Made by a program: the position numbers and the translations under genes. A stretch of 64,000 nt of DNA from Siphonobacter sp048595215 (GTDB lineage: Bacteria > Bacteroidota > Bacteroidia > Cytophagales > Spirosomataceae), in NCBI RefSeq assembly GCF_048595215.1, contig NZ_JBMDWJ010000320.1, forward strand, positions 14,510 through 78,509, written 5' to 3'. Of the stretch, positions 43,752 to 54,300 are shown one piece after another. How positions within the stretch are numbered: the stretch's first letter is position 1; each line of letters opens with the position of its first letter. Below the pieces are notes generated by a model. That model saw nothing but the letters and a program-made list of their open reading frames with translations, was not told the origin of the DNA and searched no databases.

Positions 43752-44405
43752 ATGCCCATGAGAGACCAACGCAAACAGCTAAAAGCCGGGGCCCGAAAAC
43801 GTCCATCTGAATCTATGACCTGGCTTAGTAAACGCCGCGAGCCTTTTGGATTTATGTTACGCCTGGCTATGCTGGGGAGTGTGCTAATCTTTGTTTTTGT
43901 TCTGCTGGCTTACATGCTACGGCGGCACGGCGATAGCGATTGGGATAATGTCACCCTGCCCCGTATTTTCTGGCTTTCAACCGCGGTTATTCTTCTCAGT
44001 AGTGTGAGTCTTCATTCGGCTAAAACCGCGTTTAGAAAAGAACACTTTCTGAATTACCGAATCATGCTCGGGCTGACGCTGGCCCTGGGCATTACCTTTG
44101 TCGTACTGCAGATCATTGGATGGAACGAAATGCTGCACCGGGGCATCTCCATGCAGCAGAGTCCAGCAGGGGCTTTTATCTATATGATTTCCGGCCTACA
44201 CGTGCTGCACATTCTGGGTGGACTCTTCTTTCTGGCCCGTAGTTTCTGGGAAGCCCTTCGGAATCATAAATACCTGGATGCGTACGTCTACAGCGTCAAT
44301 CCGCCCAACCAGCTCAAGCTAAATCTAATGACCCTGTACTGGCATTTTGTCGATATCCTCTGGATTCTGCTCTTTGCCTTCATGGTGTATAACCATCGGC
44401 GATAG
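43752..44405 (+). CDS. Haem-copper oxidase subunit III
   Basis: Inner membrane subunit of a cytochrome c oxidase, 217 residues from the ATG at 43752 (an upstream TTG frame extension is not favoured). Five hydrophobic helices are visible. Family features include a conserved HxxH-like segment GLHVLHILGGLFFL and WHFVDILWILLFAF at the C-terminus. The basic N-terminus (residues 1-30) is long for the family. The gene is isolated here; subunits I and II are not in the window. It could be an alternative subunit III. Confidence 0.85.
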   Translation: MPMRDQRKQLKAGARKRPSESMTWLSKRREPFGFMLRLAMLGSVLIFVFVLLAYMLRRHGDSDWDNVTLPRIFWLSTAVILLSSVSLHSAKTAFRKEHFLNYRIMLGLTLALGITFVVLQIIGWNEMLHRGISMQQSPAGAFIYMISGLHVLHILGGLFFLARSFWEALRNHKYLDAYVYSVNPPNQLKLNLMTLYWHFVDILWILLFAFMVYNHRR

Positions 44406-44419
44406 CGATCATGCCAAAA

Positions 44420-44920
44420 TCAGGAGCGGCGGAGACTGTAGAGGTGTTCGTCAACCACTACCTGATTTTTAATCATGGCCTGTTTTAAAACCGCTTCTTT
44501 CTCAAAACCCACTTTCTCCAGTACCCGCATTGAGGTTGTATTAAACGCAAAAACGCCCGCCCATAAGCGGTGTACCTCTGGGAACGTCTGCCAGATCTGC
44601 TGTACCCATAAGTCAAGAGCCGTCGTCATGATGCCTTTCCCCCAGAAAGGCTCGCCCAACCAATACCCAATTTCTGCACTTACCCGGTGAATATCCGTTC
44701 CCGGAATCAGTCCTACGCAACCGGCAAAACAATTATCGACTGTAATGGCGGCATTTAGCGTCGGCTGACTGCGGCCATAGTCAATCCATGCCCGAGCGTG
44801 ATCAAGGGTATACGGATGCGGAAAAATATCTCGAACATTATCATAAATCGCACGGTTATTAGCTAGGAATGCCAAAGCTATTTCGTCTTCGGGTATAAGC
44901 GTTCGAATGTGAATGTTCAT
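44420..44920 (-). CDS. GNAT family N-acetyltransferase
   Basis: 166 residues with the RimJ/RimL-type acetyltransferase pattern: LIPEDEIALAFLANN at the start, EIGYWLGEPFWGKGIMTTAL covering the acetyl-CoA-binding loop, and FNTTSMRVLEKVGFEKEAV near the end. The likely substrate is a protein N-terminus or a small amine; it cannot be told from sequence. It is convergent with the oxidase subunit gene. Confidence 0.9.
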   Translation of the reverse strand: MNIHIRTLIPEDEIALAFLANNRAIYDNVRDIFPHPYTLDHARAWIDYGRSQPTLNAAITVDNCFAGCVGLIPGTDIHRVSAEIGYWLGEPFWGKGIMTTALDLWVQQIWQTFPEVHRLWAGVFAFNTTSMRVLEKVGFEKEAVLKQAMIKNQVVVDEHLYSLRRS

Positions 44921-45029
44921 AAAAGACCAGGGTGAAATGCCACCGTAAAAATGAAGTAAAAGAATGATTTTTTACTTCATTTCCAAAGAATAAGCCCGTG
45001 ACCGATCTTTTTACAATCCTATCGTTTTT

Positions 45030-46109
45030 ATGAGTGATTTACGCTTGTTTACGCCCCTGTCCCTGGGAGATTTACGCCTGAATAATCGCATCGTTATGGC
45101 TCCCATGACGCGGAACCGGGCCAGTGTCGACCATATTCCTACCGAACATATGGCTCTGTACTACGCTCAGCGGGCGTCGGCGGGACTGATTATTACGGAA
45201 GGAACCAGTCCTTCCATCAACGGGGAAGGCTATGCCCGTATCCCCGGAATCTGGAACGAAGAGCAGATTTTAGGCTGGCGAAAAGTGACGGAAGCTGTAC
45301 ACGATCGCGGCGGGAAAATCTTCGTACAGCTCATGCATACCGGACGTATTTCGCATCGCCTGAATATGCACGAAGGAGCCTTAATTGTTGCTCCCTCGGA
45401 GGTAAGGGCTAAGGGTAATATGCGTACGGATCAGGAAGGGGGGCAAGCCCATCCCGTACCCTACGCCATGACCGAAGGCGAAGTGCACGATGCCGTCCTG
45501 GAATTTGTACAGGCGGCTACCAATGCCATTACTGCCGGTTTTGACGGCGTTGAACTACACGCAGCCAATGGGTATCTGATCGAACAGTTCATTCGTCCCA
45601 CGACCAACCAACGGACGGATGCTTACGGTGGAACCACCGAAAAATACGCTCATTTTGCTTTGGAAGTAGCCCGGCAGGTAGCAGAAGCCATCGGAAAAGA
45701 TCGTGTGGGCATTCGTTTGTCGCCGTACGGTGAAATGAACGATATGCCCTATCAGCCGGAATTCGATGAAATTTATCGGTATTTGGCTGATCAGCTGGGC
45801 GAGTATGTCACGTACATTCACCTCATCAATGCAAGCGAAGGAGAAGGTTACACCGCCCTCCGGCAGTATGTGCGGCAGGTCTTTCCGGGTATACTGATTC
45901 TGAATCGGAGTTATACAAAGGAGCGGGCGGAAGAAGACCTGCAAAACGGAGCGGCGGATTTGATTTCATTTGGAACCCCATTTATTGCGAATCCGGATTT
46001 ACCCGAGCGTTTTGAACAGGAAGCTCCGCTAGCGGAAGGCGATCCCAGTACCTTCTATTCGCCCGGTGAAAAAGGGTACACCGACTATCCGAAACTGGAT
46101 GAAGAATAG
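45030..46109 (+). CDS. Alkene reductase, old yellow enzyme family (NemA-like)
   Basis: FMN-dependent ene-reductase, 359 residues, TIM barrel. Typical segments: LNNRIVMAPMTRNRA (FMN-binding Thr and substrate region), FVQLMHTGRISH, GVELHAANGYLIEQFIRP (His-Ala-Ala-Asn active-site variant with Tyr), TDAYGG, and ISFGTPFIANPDLP at the phosphate site. It reduces activated C=C bonds of enals, enones or nitro compounds with NAD(P)H. It has its own terminator. Confidence 0.94.
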   Translation: MSDLRLFTPLSLGDLRLNNRIVMAPMTRNRASVDHIPTEHMALYYAQRASAGLIITEGTSPSINGEGYARIPGIWNEEQILGWRKVTEAVHDRGGKIFVQLMHTGRISHRLNMHEGALIVAPSEVRAKGNMRTDQEGGQAHPVPYAMTEGEVHDAVLEFVQAATNAITAGFDGVELHAANGYLIEQFIRPTTNQRTDAYGGTTEKYAHFALEVARQVAEAIGKDRVGIRLSPYGEMNDMPYQPEFDEIYRYLADQLGEYVTYIHLINASEGEGYTALRQYVRQVFPGILILNRSYTKERAEEDLQNGAADLISFGTPFIANPDLPERFEQEAPLAEGDPSTFYSPGEKGYTDYPKLDEE

Positions 46110-46139
46110 CGTAACGCCCTTCGTCGTAAGCAATGCTAT

Positions 46140-46176
46140 AAAAAGCCCCGAACCTTTTGAGTGTTCGGGGCTTTTT
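46140..46176. terminator. Bidirectional terminator after the ene-reductase
   Basis: A 14-bp stem (46140-46153 with 46163-46176) has A- and T-runs on the two sides, between convergent genes. Confidence 0.9.
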
Positions 46177-46181
46177 CTTGA

Positions 46182-47300
46182 CTATTGGGCCATCTGACTG
46201 GCCTGATACGCTAATTCGAGGGAACGTAAGCCGTTTTCTTCCGTACTTTTTCGCTTGGTAACGCGACCCCGTAGATAGTCCGATTGCTCGGTGAAGAAAT
46301 CCCGGAGCAAATCCCCGTAGAGGTGTTGCTTGTTGGTTTCATCCCCGAAATGAAGCTCTATTTTCTGGAACGCTTCAATGTCTTTATGTCGACCCCGCTG
46401 TTGCCGATCCGGGCCGCCGTACGAGGCTGAAATATCCAGTCGGGCTCCCGGGAAAATGTCGAGTAGCTGCTGGGTTTGTTCTTCGTTGACAATGCCCCGC
46501 AACGTCAGTCGGGTAGGTACCCATTCTTCAAGCGTAATGTCTCCGTGCTCAAATACGATTCGTAATTCCTGACGGTCCAAGCGGCCCGGCTGCGTGAAGC
46601 CGTGGTAAAAATTAACGAGTATGTCGTTTTCGTATTTCACAATCGCCTGTACCTGTTCTTCAATACCGCTTTCGGGCCGTAAGACCCGTTGGGCGGCCAC
46701 GACCGTTCCGGCTCCCAGCCAGTATTCGAACAAATCGAAAAAGTGAACGGCGTGTTCGATAAAAATACCGCCACTAATCTCTCGATTCCAGAACCAGTGG
46801 GTAGGAGCCAAACCTTCATCGCTGGCGTAGTTTTCAAAAAAGCCGTGAATGGGTTTTCCCAGTAAATTACGCTTAATGATCTGTTGAACCCGGCCAATCA
46901 TGGGGTTGTACCGCTGCATCAGATTGGTAATAATGACCAGACCCCGTTCTTTGGCGAGTGCCAGCATTTCGCGTCCCTGGTCGGGGGTAATTGCTAGCGG
47001 TTTTTCACAAATGACGTGCTTGCCGTTTCGCAGACAAAGCATGGCCTGTTCGTAGTGCAGGGAAGGAGGCGTGGCCAGATAGATGACATCTACATCCGTA
47101 CGGGTTGCTAATTCTTCGGGTGTTTCCAGCAAATCGGCTTTGAACCGGCGAGCGGCTTGCTTCGCTTGTTCGCGAAAGGTTCCGGCAATAGCAATGAGTT
47201 GAGTATCAGAAACCTGTAGGAAGTGTTGGGTAGCAAATAGCCCAAACCCGCCCATGCCAATAACGCCGAGGCGGAGAGTTTCGTAGGGAAGCGATTGCAT
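46182..47300 (-). CDS. Gfo/Idh/MocA family oxidoreductase
   Basis: NAD(P)-dependent sugar or inositol oxidoreductase, 372 residues. The Rossmann motif is LGVIGMGGFGLFA (about 11-23), the family motif CEKPLAI follows near residue 96, and the substrate domain has GGIFIEHAVHFFDL with the catalytic-type His. The exact substrate is unknown. It is followed on the same strand upstream by a DUF952 gene, but there is no overlap. Confidence 0.9.
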   Translation of the reverse strand: MQSLPYETLRLGVIGMGGFGLFATQHFLQVSDTQLIAIAGTFREQAKQAARRFKADLLETPEELATRTDVDVIYLATPPSLHYEQAMLCLRNGKHVICEKPLAITPDQGREMLALAKERGLVIITNLMQRYNPMIGRVQQIIKRNLLGKPIHGFFENYASDEGLAPTHWFWNREISGGIFIEHAVHFFDLFEYWLGAGTVVAAQRVLRPESGIEEQVQAIVKYENDILVNFYHGFTQPGRLDRQELRIVFEHGDITLEEWVPTRLTLRGIVNEEQTQQLLDIFPGARLDISASYGGPDRQQRGRHKDIEAFQKIELHFGDETNKQHLYGDLLRDFFTEQSDYLRGRVTKRKSTEENGLRSLELAYQASQMAQ

Positions 47301-47345
47301 TGACTGGAAGGTTGTTTCAGTCTTAATCCCAAAAAACCTGTACCG

Positions 47346-47645
47346 CTAAACCTCTGGCAAGGTCTCAATCTGTACAATCGCATCCCGGTTGAGGGGACCG
47401 TACAGATGAGGGAAGAGTTCGCCCCCGGTAGAGGCTTCGTAGCGTAAGGGGGCTGAAAACCGGGTTTCGTCCAGGTGTAATAGCAGTAAAGGTCGTACAC
47501 CCGCGTAATAGCGTTCGAGTACACCCGCTACCTGTTCCTGCGTACTCAGGTGAATAAACCCTTCTTCCGCAAAGGTTTCGGGGGTGTAGGGAGTGGCTTC
47601 CTCCAGAGCTGACCAATAGGCTGGCTGAACAACGTGATATAACAT
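47346..47645 (-). CDS. DUF952 domain protein
   Basis: 99 residues covering one DUF952 domain: start MLYHVV, central FIHLSTQEQVAGVLERYY (the FIHLS segment is diagnostic), LLLLHLD, and the end GELFPHLYGPLN. These small proteins are fused to or placed near glutathione-S-transferase-like genes elsewhere; their function is not established. The start is the ATG at 47643-47645. Confidence 0.88.
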   Translation of the reverse strand: MLYHVVQPAYWSALEEATPYTPETFAEEGFIHLSTQEQVAGVLERYYAGVRPLLLLHLDETRFSAPLRYEASTGGELFPHLYGPLNRDAIVQIETLPEV

Positions 47646-47856
47646 AAGCAGTAAAGATGTAAGGCTGGATACCGAAAGAGGTACGAAACCAGCCGATTGT
47701 ATAAAGTTTTATTTTTTGACGGATGACGTATAGTGTGGCATGGTATTCCTAAGTTTTTATATAACTATTCATTAATTATTATATAATCTGGAATGCCTGC
47801 TTGACGTCTTAAGTAGTTTTTAATGATTCGTTAAGCTCAGCCTAAGGCTTCATGCC

Positions 47857-47864
47857 TACGTTTG
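47857..47864 (+). promoter_or_regulatory. Candidate -7 box for the small ORF at 47888
   Basis: TACGTTTG matches the TAnnTTTG consensus 23 bases before the ATG. The -33 region has only TTCGTT, so support is partial. Confidence 0.35.
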
Positions 47865-47887
47865 TTCAGCACCAAACCAGTTAGACC

Positions 47888-48049
47888 ATGATAGTAGAAC
47901 CCATTCATGTATTAGCCTGGTCAAGGCTCCGCCGTCGCAAATTACGTCATCTTCGCTTGTTACCGAATTTCGAAAATGCTCCTTTGCTCGGCATTGGTAC
48001 CTTAGTCGCCGGAATTGCTTACCTGCTTATTATGGGAGGAATCGCTTAG
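47888..48049 (+). CDS. Small membrane protein, 53 residues
   Basis: An ATG-started frame with a basic N-terminal half (SRLRRRKLRHLRLL) followed by one hydrophobic helix (LLGIGTLVAGIAYLLIMGG). A consensus -7 box lies 23 bases upstream. The Arg-rich segment before the helix would face the cytoplasm. No family is recognised. It lies alone in the 660-base gap between DUF952 and otsAB; the rest of that gap (47646-47887, 48050-48310) shows no further gene. Confidence 0.45.
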   Translation: MIVEPIHVLAWSRLRRRKLRHLRLLPNFENAPLLGIGTLVAGIAYLLIMGGIA

Positions 48050-48310
48050 CGGCTTCCTTCTTTTGCTTCCTATTGGGTCCGAACTAGACGATTTTTTTCA
48101 TCGGAAGGACACTTTTACTTTTTGAAACGAGCCGTTGCGTTCGCGGTTCTCTTCCCCTTTTTAAATGCGTATACCTGTTTTTCTAAACGGTTAAGCATGC
48201 ATTCCTCGGGGAGACTGTCGTCGCTCAATGTCTGGAAAAACTGGAAGTCTATTCCTCGTTTTTCCCCAGCCCAGCCGTTTCTTCACTCCTAGGGCGGGTT
48301 TTTGTAAGGA

Positions 48311-50596
48311 ATGCCTATGAATCTGCCACCGAACTCTATGAAACGACTTTTCATAATTTCCAATCGATTACCTATTCAGTTAGTACGGCAGGAATCAACC
48401 GTACAATTGCTGGAAAGTGCGGGGGGCTTGGCTACCGCACTAAAAAGCTATATACAAGCTCAGGACCGTTCTTCCTTTGAACCCGAAGAAGTAGTATGGG
48501 TGGGCAACGCTGATTTTAGTCGCGAGCTTTGGGAAGAATTTCAACAAAGCAAACGTTCGACTGGAACGTTTAAAATTGAGCCACTTTGGCTCGATGATGA
48601 TGTAAATGATGGTTTTTACAACGGTCTTTCCAATTCAACCATCTGGCCACTGTTCCATTATTTTCCATCATTCGCCGAATTCAAAGAACCCAATTGGCAA
48701 GCGTATCAACAGGCAAATACCGTGTTTGCGGATCGCCTAGCCGAATTATATCAACCCGATGATGTCTTATGGGTACAGGATTACCACTTGATGTTATTAC
48801 CGGCCATGCTACGGGAGCGTTGCCCGGAAGCAACTATCGGTTTCTTCCTGCACATTCCTTTTCCATCGTTTGAGGTTTATCGCATGTTGCCCAACCGCTG
48901 GCGGGAAGGATTATTACAAGGAATGCTGGGAGCCGACCTTATTGGGTTCCATACCAACGATTACGTACAGCATTTCGAGAAATCAGTTCAACGTCTCTTA
49001 GGCATTGAAAGCAAACTACGTTTTGTGCAGATTCCCAACCGCCCGGTACGCGTCGATCTCTTCCCCATTAGTATTGACTACGATCGGTTCAACTCCTCTT
49101 ATCGTCTGCCCGGAGTTGTTGCCGAGCGGGAAGCCATTCATCAGCAGTTACAGGGAAACAAACTTCTCTTTTCGGTGGATCGACTCGACTATACGAAAGG
49201 CGTTTTGAACCGCTTACAGGGATACGAGAAATTCCTGGAAAACCACCCGGAGTGGCACGGTAAGATCAACTTTGTCATGGTCGTAGTCCCCTCCCGTAGC
49301 GAAATCACTTCGTACGGGGAACGGAAGCAGATGATCGAAGAAAACATCGGTCGCATCAACGGACGTTTTGCTACGGTTAGTTGGCAACCGCTGGTTTACC
49401 AGTATCGTAGTCTTTCCTTTGAACAACTCTGTGCATACTATACGGCCTGCGATGTGGCATTAATCACCCCAATTCGGGATGGTATGAATCTAGTAGCCAA
49501 AGAGTTTATCGCCTCCCGCCAGGACGAACAAGGCGTATTGATTCTCAGTGAAGTAGCCGGAGCCGCCGCCGAATTAGGCGAGGCTTTACTAATCAATCCT
49601 ACGGATCGGGTGGGGATGGCTTTAGCCATTGAAGAAGCCCTTTCCATGCCCGTTAAAACGCAGGCTGAGCGAATCAAACGCATGCAAACCCGTATTCGGG
49701 AATATGACGTGGTCCAGTGGGCGGATGATTTTTTAACCCAATTATTTAATGCTAAAGCCCAGCAAAATCAGTGGGAAGTACGCCTGCTGAATGTGGCATT
49801 ACGCAAAGAACTTATGGATAATTATCAGAAAGCCCAAAAGCGGCTTTTATTGCTGGACTACGACGGTACGCTAGTTCCCTTTGCTAAGTTTCCCGATTTA
49901 GCCCGACCCAGTGAACGAGTGATCGAGCTGTTGAGTGAGCTGGCCAACGTTCCTCAAAACCGCATTGTAATTATTAGTGGGCGGGATAAAAAGACGCTGG
50001 AAAACTGGTTTGGATCGCTCTCGATTCAACTGGTTGCTGAACACGGAGCAGCGGTACGATTGCCCGATGGAAACTGGCAGGAAAATCCAGAAGCCTTTCT
50101 ACCCGAATGGCGGAGTAATATTCAACAGGCCATGAATCTGGCCGTACAACGTTGTCCGGGTACCTTTGTGGAAGAAAAAACGCACTCCCTGGCTTGGCAT
50201 TATCGCAATACCGGAGCCGATCTGGGTTTTGCTCAGTCCCGTGAGCTCATTGATACCTTGCACGGCTTGACGGGCCATCAGTTACAAGTGATTGATGGAA
50301 ATAAAGTTGTAGAAGTACGGGTGACAGGAGTAGACAAAGGCAGTGTAGCCAGCCGTTTAGCTTCGGATGATCAATATGATTTTATCCTGGCTATTGGCGA
50401 TGACCGTACCGATGAAGACATGTTCCGGACACTGGCTGACCGGGCCATTACGATTAAAGTAGGGCAGCAGAAAACGCTGGCTCGCTACAGTCTGCCGGAT
50501 ACGGGAGCTGTCTTGAGTTTCCTGCAACGCTTCACCAGTATGGACACACCGCCCAATGTAGAATTAACACCTAATCCGCATCTGGCTTCTGCTTAA
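48311..50596 (+). CDS. otsAB: Bifunctional trehalose-6-phosphate synthase/phosphatase
   Basis: 761-residue fusion that makes trehalose from UDP-glucose and glucose-6-phosphate. The N-terminal GT20 synthase (about 10-480) shows IISNRLP, ESAGGLATAL, VWVQDYHLMLLP-like and SVDRLDYTKG motifs. The C-terminal HAD phosphatase (about 505-740) has the nucleophile motif LLLLDYDGTLVPF, then SGRDKKTL and GDDRTDEDMF. The start at 48311 has AAGGA just upstream; a later ATG at 48338 (MKRLFIISN) would also work. Trehalose protects against osmotic and drying stress. It is a single gene with a good terminator. Confidence 0.95.
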   Translation: MPMNLPPNSMKRLFIISNRLPIQLVRQESTVQLLESAGGLATALKSYIQAQDRSSFEPEEVVWVGNADFSRELWEEFQQSKRSTGTFKIEPLWLDDDVNDGFYNGLSNSTIWPLFHYFPSFAEFKEPNWQAYQQANTVFADRLAELYQPDDVLWVQDYHLMLLPAMLRERCPEATIGFFLHIPFPSFEVYRMLPNRWREGLLQGMLGADLIGFHTNDYVQHFEKSVQRLLGIESKLRFVQIPNRPVRVDLFPISIDYDRFNSSYRLPGVVAEREAIHQQLQGNKLLFSVDRLDYTKGVLNRLQGYEKFLENHPEWHGKINFVMVVVPSRSEITSYGERKQMIEENIGRINGRFATVSWQPLVYQYRSLSFEQLCAYYTACDVALITPIRDGMNLVAKEFIASRQDEQGVLILSEVAGAAAELGEALLINPTDRVGMALAIEEALSMPVKTQAERIKRMQTRIREYDVVQWADDFLTQLFNAKAQQNQWEVRLLNVALRKELMDNYQKAQKRLLLLDYDGTLVPFAKFPDLARPSERVIELLSELANVPQNRIVIISGRDKKTLENWFGSLSIQLVAEHGAAVRLPDGNWQENPEAFLPEWRSNIQQAMNLAVQRCPGTFVEEKTHSLAWHYRNTGADLGFAQSRELIDTLHGLTGHQLQVIDGNKVVEVRVTGVDKGSVASRLASDDQYDFILAIGDDRTDEDMFRTLADRAITIKVGQQKTLARYSLPDTGAVLSFLQRFTSMDTPPNVELTPNPHLASA

Positions 50597-50615
50597 GGTA
50601 GCGTCAGTGGGTAGT

Positions 50616-50650
50616 AAAAATGGGAAGAGCCTAACTCTCCCCATTTTTTT
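50616..50650 (+). terminator. Terminator after otsAB
   Basis: A 14-bp stem (50616-50629 with 50635-50648, one mismatch) ends in a run of eight T. Confidence 0.85.
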
Positions 50651-50753
50651 TGTGCCTCCGCGAATCGGTTTAACACCCCCAGCAAATACCTATCTAAAAT
50701 CCCCTGATTGGTCGCAAATACCTTTTGAAATTGTATTTTATCCGCTTTATAAC

Positions 50754-50784
50754 TTGAAATTCTAATTAAAATTTAATTCCTTTG
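50754..50784 (+). promoter_or_regulatory. Candidate promoter of the heavy-metal efflux operon
   Basis: TTG (50754-50756), 20 bases, TTCCTTTG (50777-50784). The same TTCCTTTG variant is seen upstream of the siderophore receptor. The first gene starts 54 bases downstream. Confidence 0.45.
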
Positions 50785-50837
50785 AAGTAGTTAATAGCCA
50801 GATTTTAGTTAAAGAGAAGTTGGCAAACAGAACTATA

Positions 50838-51215
50838 ATGCGAATGTATCTCTGTTTGATGGTATTTTTTCTACTAGGTACCTCCGCCTATGCCTTACCT
50901 TTCTGGGTGGAAAATAATTGTACTTTAGAAAGAAATACTTCTACTTTTATGGCAGACAAAGATCCGGATTGTAAGAAAAAAATCCGGTATTGGAAGAGTG
51001 ATAGTACACCGGATGACGAACGCTGGGATACCGATTCGCAGGAAGAACACAGCCACCACGTTTCCGATTCTAAACACCTCGATGCTGCCTTGTTAACTAC
51101 GCAGTCCCGGCGTTTCTGGCTGATTCTTCTCAGACAAGCTGGTTTATTCCAGTATTGCAGCCATTACCAATCCATTGATGGCGTTTTAATTAGTCCACCC
51201 CCGCAATTGGACTGA
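50838..51215 (+). CDS. Small periplasmic protein preceding the metal efflux genes
   Basis: 125 residues from the ATG at 50838 (an upstream TTG is less likely). A signal peptide (MRMYLCLMVFFLLG...AYA) is followed by a polar, acidic region with Cys residues (NNCTLER, DPDCKKK) and a His-rich stretch EEHSHHVSDSKH, then a more hydrophobic tail ending SPPPQLD. Position, size and possible metal ligands suggest a periplasmic metal-binding or sensing accessory of the efflux pump that follows 104 bases later. I do not recognise a named family. Confidence 0.65.
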   Translation: MRMYLCLMVFFLLGTSAYALPFWVENNCTLERNTSTFMADKDPDCKKKIRYWKSDSTPDDERWDTDSQEEHSHHVSDSKHLDAALLTTQSRRFWLILLRQAGLFQYCSHYQSIDGVLISPPPQLD

Positions 51216-51319
51216 TTTCCTCCTTTCCATTTCTCAGCTATTCTTGGCTGGGCTAGTTGCTTATTTCTTGTTGAAACCAATGGATACACAGGGCAGTCCT
51301 TGTTGTATCCCTGACCGCT

Positions 51320-54300
51320 ATGATCGATAAAATTATCGCATTCAGCGTCCGAAGTCCGTTTACGATTGGTCTTCTGGTGCTGGTAATGGCCATTTGGGGT
51401 GGCTATTCGTTAAAAACACTACCCATTGACGCAGTACCTGATGTAACCAACCAGCAGGTAGACGTAATTACCAATTCCCCTAATTTATCTTCTCTCGAAA
51501 TCGAACGTTACATCACTACGCCCCTGGAAATGGCCATGGCCAATATTCCAGGATTAACGGAAGTGCGTTCCTATTCCAAATTTGGTTCATCCGTAGTAAA
51601 GCTGATTTTCACGGATGATACGGATATCTATTGGGCTCGCCAACAGGTATTTGAACGCTTGACGCAGGTACAGGCCGAAATTCCGGAAGGAGCCGGTACG
51701 CCCATCCTGGGACCCGTATCGACGGGTTTGGGCGAAATTTTTCAATACGTTATTCGTCCGAAAGACCTCAATAATAGTCCCTACACGCTGACCGAAATCC
51801 GTACCATCCAGGATTGGGTCGTACGGCGTAAATTACTCGGTTTGCCCGGCGTAGCCGACGTAAGTGGTTACGGAGGATACGCCAAAGAATATCAGGCTCA
51901 GATCAAAACCGACCGCATGCGGGCACTGGGCGTTACGGTAGATGAATTATACGAAGCCCTGAACAAGGGCAATAGCAATACGGGCGGTGCCTACATCGAA
52001 AAGGAAAACAAGGCATTCACCATCCGAGGTATTGGTCTGGCCGCTTCACTCGAAGACATTGCCAATGCCGTGGTGAAGAAAAACGGAAGTGTACCCATTC
52101 TGGTAAAAGACGTAGCCGATGTGGAATTTGGCCACGCCTTACGTTTCGGAGCTTTATCCAACAATGGTGAGGGCGAAGTCGTAGGGGGCTCCATTTTGAT
52201 GATGAAAGGGGCGAATGGAAACGAAGTGATTTCCCGTTTGAAAGAGCGTTTCGCCGAAATTCAGAAAGAATTACCCCCCGGACTCACCATCGAGCCCTTC
52301 TTGGATCGCTCGAAACTGGTGAACGCCGCCATTGCAACGGTAGCGAAAAACCTCGTGGAAGGGGCCATCATTGTCATGATTGTCATTCTGATCTTCCTGG
52401 GCAATTGGCGGGCTAGTTTGCTCGCGGCTTCGGTTATTCCGCTGGCCATGCTCTTTGCCTTTATCTGGATGAAGGAATTTGGAGTGGTTGGAAACGTGAT
52501 GAGTTTGGGAGCGATTGACTTTGGTCTGCTGGTCGATCCGGCGATCATTGTTGTGGAGTCCGCCGTACTTTTCCTGGCCCTGCGTATGAGTAAATTTCAA
52601 GGCAAGAAAATGACTTTCGCCGATCGACAGGAAGTTGTTATTTCAGCGGCGGCGGAAGTAAAAAAATCGGTGATTTTCGGTGGATTGATCATCCTTATCG
52701 TATACGTTCCCATTCTGACGTTGCAGGGGATTGAGGGCAAAATGTTCTCGCCGATGGCCAAAACGGTAGCCTTTGCCATCATAGGGGCCTTGTTACTGGC
52801 GGTTACCTACGTACCGATGATGTGTGCCGTCATGTTGCGGCCACCGAAGTCGGCACACCACGATGGCTTCTCGGAAAAAATCGTACAGTTTTTCCTCAAA
52901 GGTCTGCGTCCCGTAGTACGGGCAGGCTTACGCGTGAAGTGGGCGGTGATTCTGTTTGCCCTGGCGGTACTGACTGCCGGGATCATCGGTTTTGGGAAAA
53001 TCGGGGGTGAGTTTATGCCGCAGATTCAGGAAGGCGACATGGTCGTGGATATGGATTTGCCCGTGGGTACACCACTGACAGAATCGATTCGCCAGAGCCA
53101 GATTTTCCAGGCTGGTATTATGAAAGAATTTCCGGATGAGGTCGAAGGAGTCGTATCAAAAATTGGTACGTCCGAGGTAAAAGTTGACCCACTGCCGCTG
53201 GAATCCCAGGAAGTGTACGTCGAACTGAAGGACAAAAAGCACTGGACCAAGGCGACTAATCAGCAGGAACTGGCGATTAAAATGAACGAGTACATGTCGC
53301 AGTTCCCCGGTCCGCTCTACGCCATTTCGCAACCCATCGAAAGCCGGGTCAACGATATGATTTCCGGAGCCCGGACGCAGGTCGTCGTGCAATTATACGG
53401 AACAGACCTGGATACGCTGGTAAAGAAAACCAAGCAGATCATTCAGATCGTACGCAATGTACCCGGAGCCGTAGACGTGAAAGGGAGTAAGGTATTTGGT
53501 CTGCCGCAGTTGAATATTCACTACGACCGTCAGCGGATGGCCGTATACGGAATCAAGGTTGAACAGGTAAACCGGGCCATTCAGATGGCTTTCGGGGGAG
53601 CAACGGCGGGTGTGGTGTACGAAGATGATCGTCGTTTTGATGTAACGCTTCGACTGACGGGCGAAGACCGGACGCGTCCCGAAAATATTGAGAACCTGCT
53701 CATTAACGATCAGAATAATAACCCGATCCCATTACGGGACATTGCCACCATCTCAGAGACCATTGGGCCTTCGGAGATTGTACACGAAAACATGAAACGG
53801 GTCGTAAACCTGGGCTTTAACGTCCGGGGTCGTGACTTGCAGTCGGTGGTAAGCGACGTGATCAAACAGGTGGACGCCAAAGTAAAACTCCCCAAGGGAT
53901 ACGACATCAACTACGGGGGTGACTTCGAGAACTTCGGACGGGCGAAAGACCGACTTTCGATTGTCGTACCCATTGCCCTACTCGTCATCTTCGGCCTGTT
54001 ATATCTGACCTTCCGCAATTTCCGCGACAGCTTCCTGATCTACGCCGTAGTACCCTTGTCGGCGGTGGGAGGGGTATTTTCGCTACTGATTCGGGATATG
54101 AACTTCAGTATTTCCGCCGGAGTTGGCTTTATCGCTCTGTTTGGGGTAGCGGTATTGAATGGAATTTTGTTAGTCAGTCACTTCAATGCTTTGGGCGATG
54201 AAGGGATTGACGACCCGAACGAACGGGTACTGAAAGGGATCGAAGAACGCTTCCGCCCGGTACTGATGACTTCGTTTGTGGCGGCACTCGGCTTTATGCC

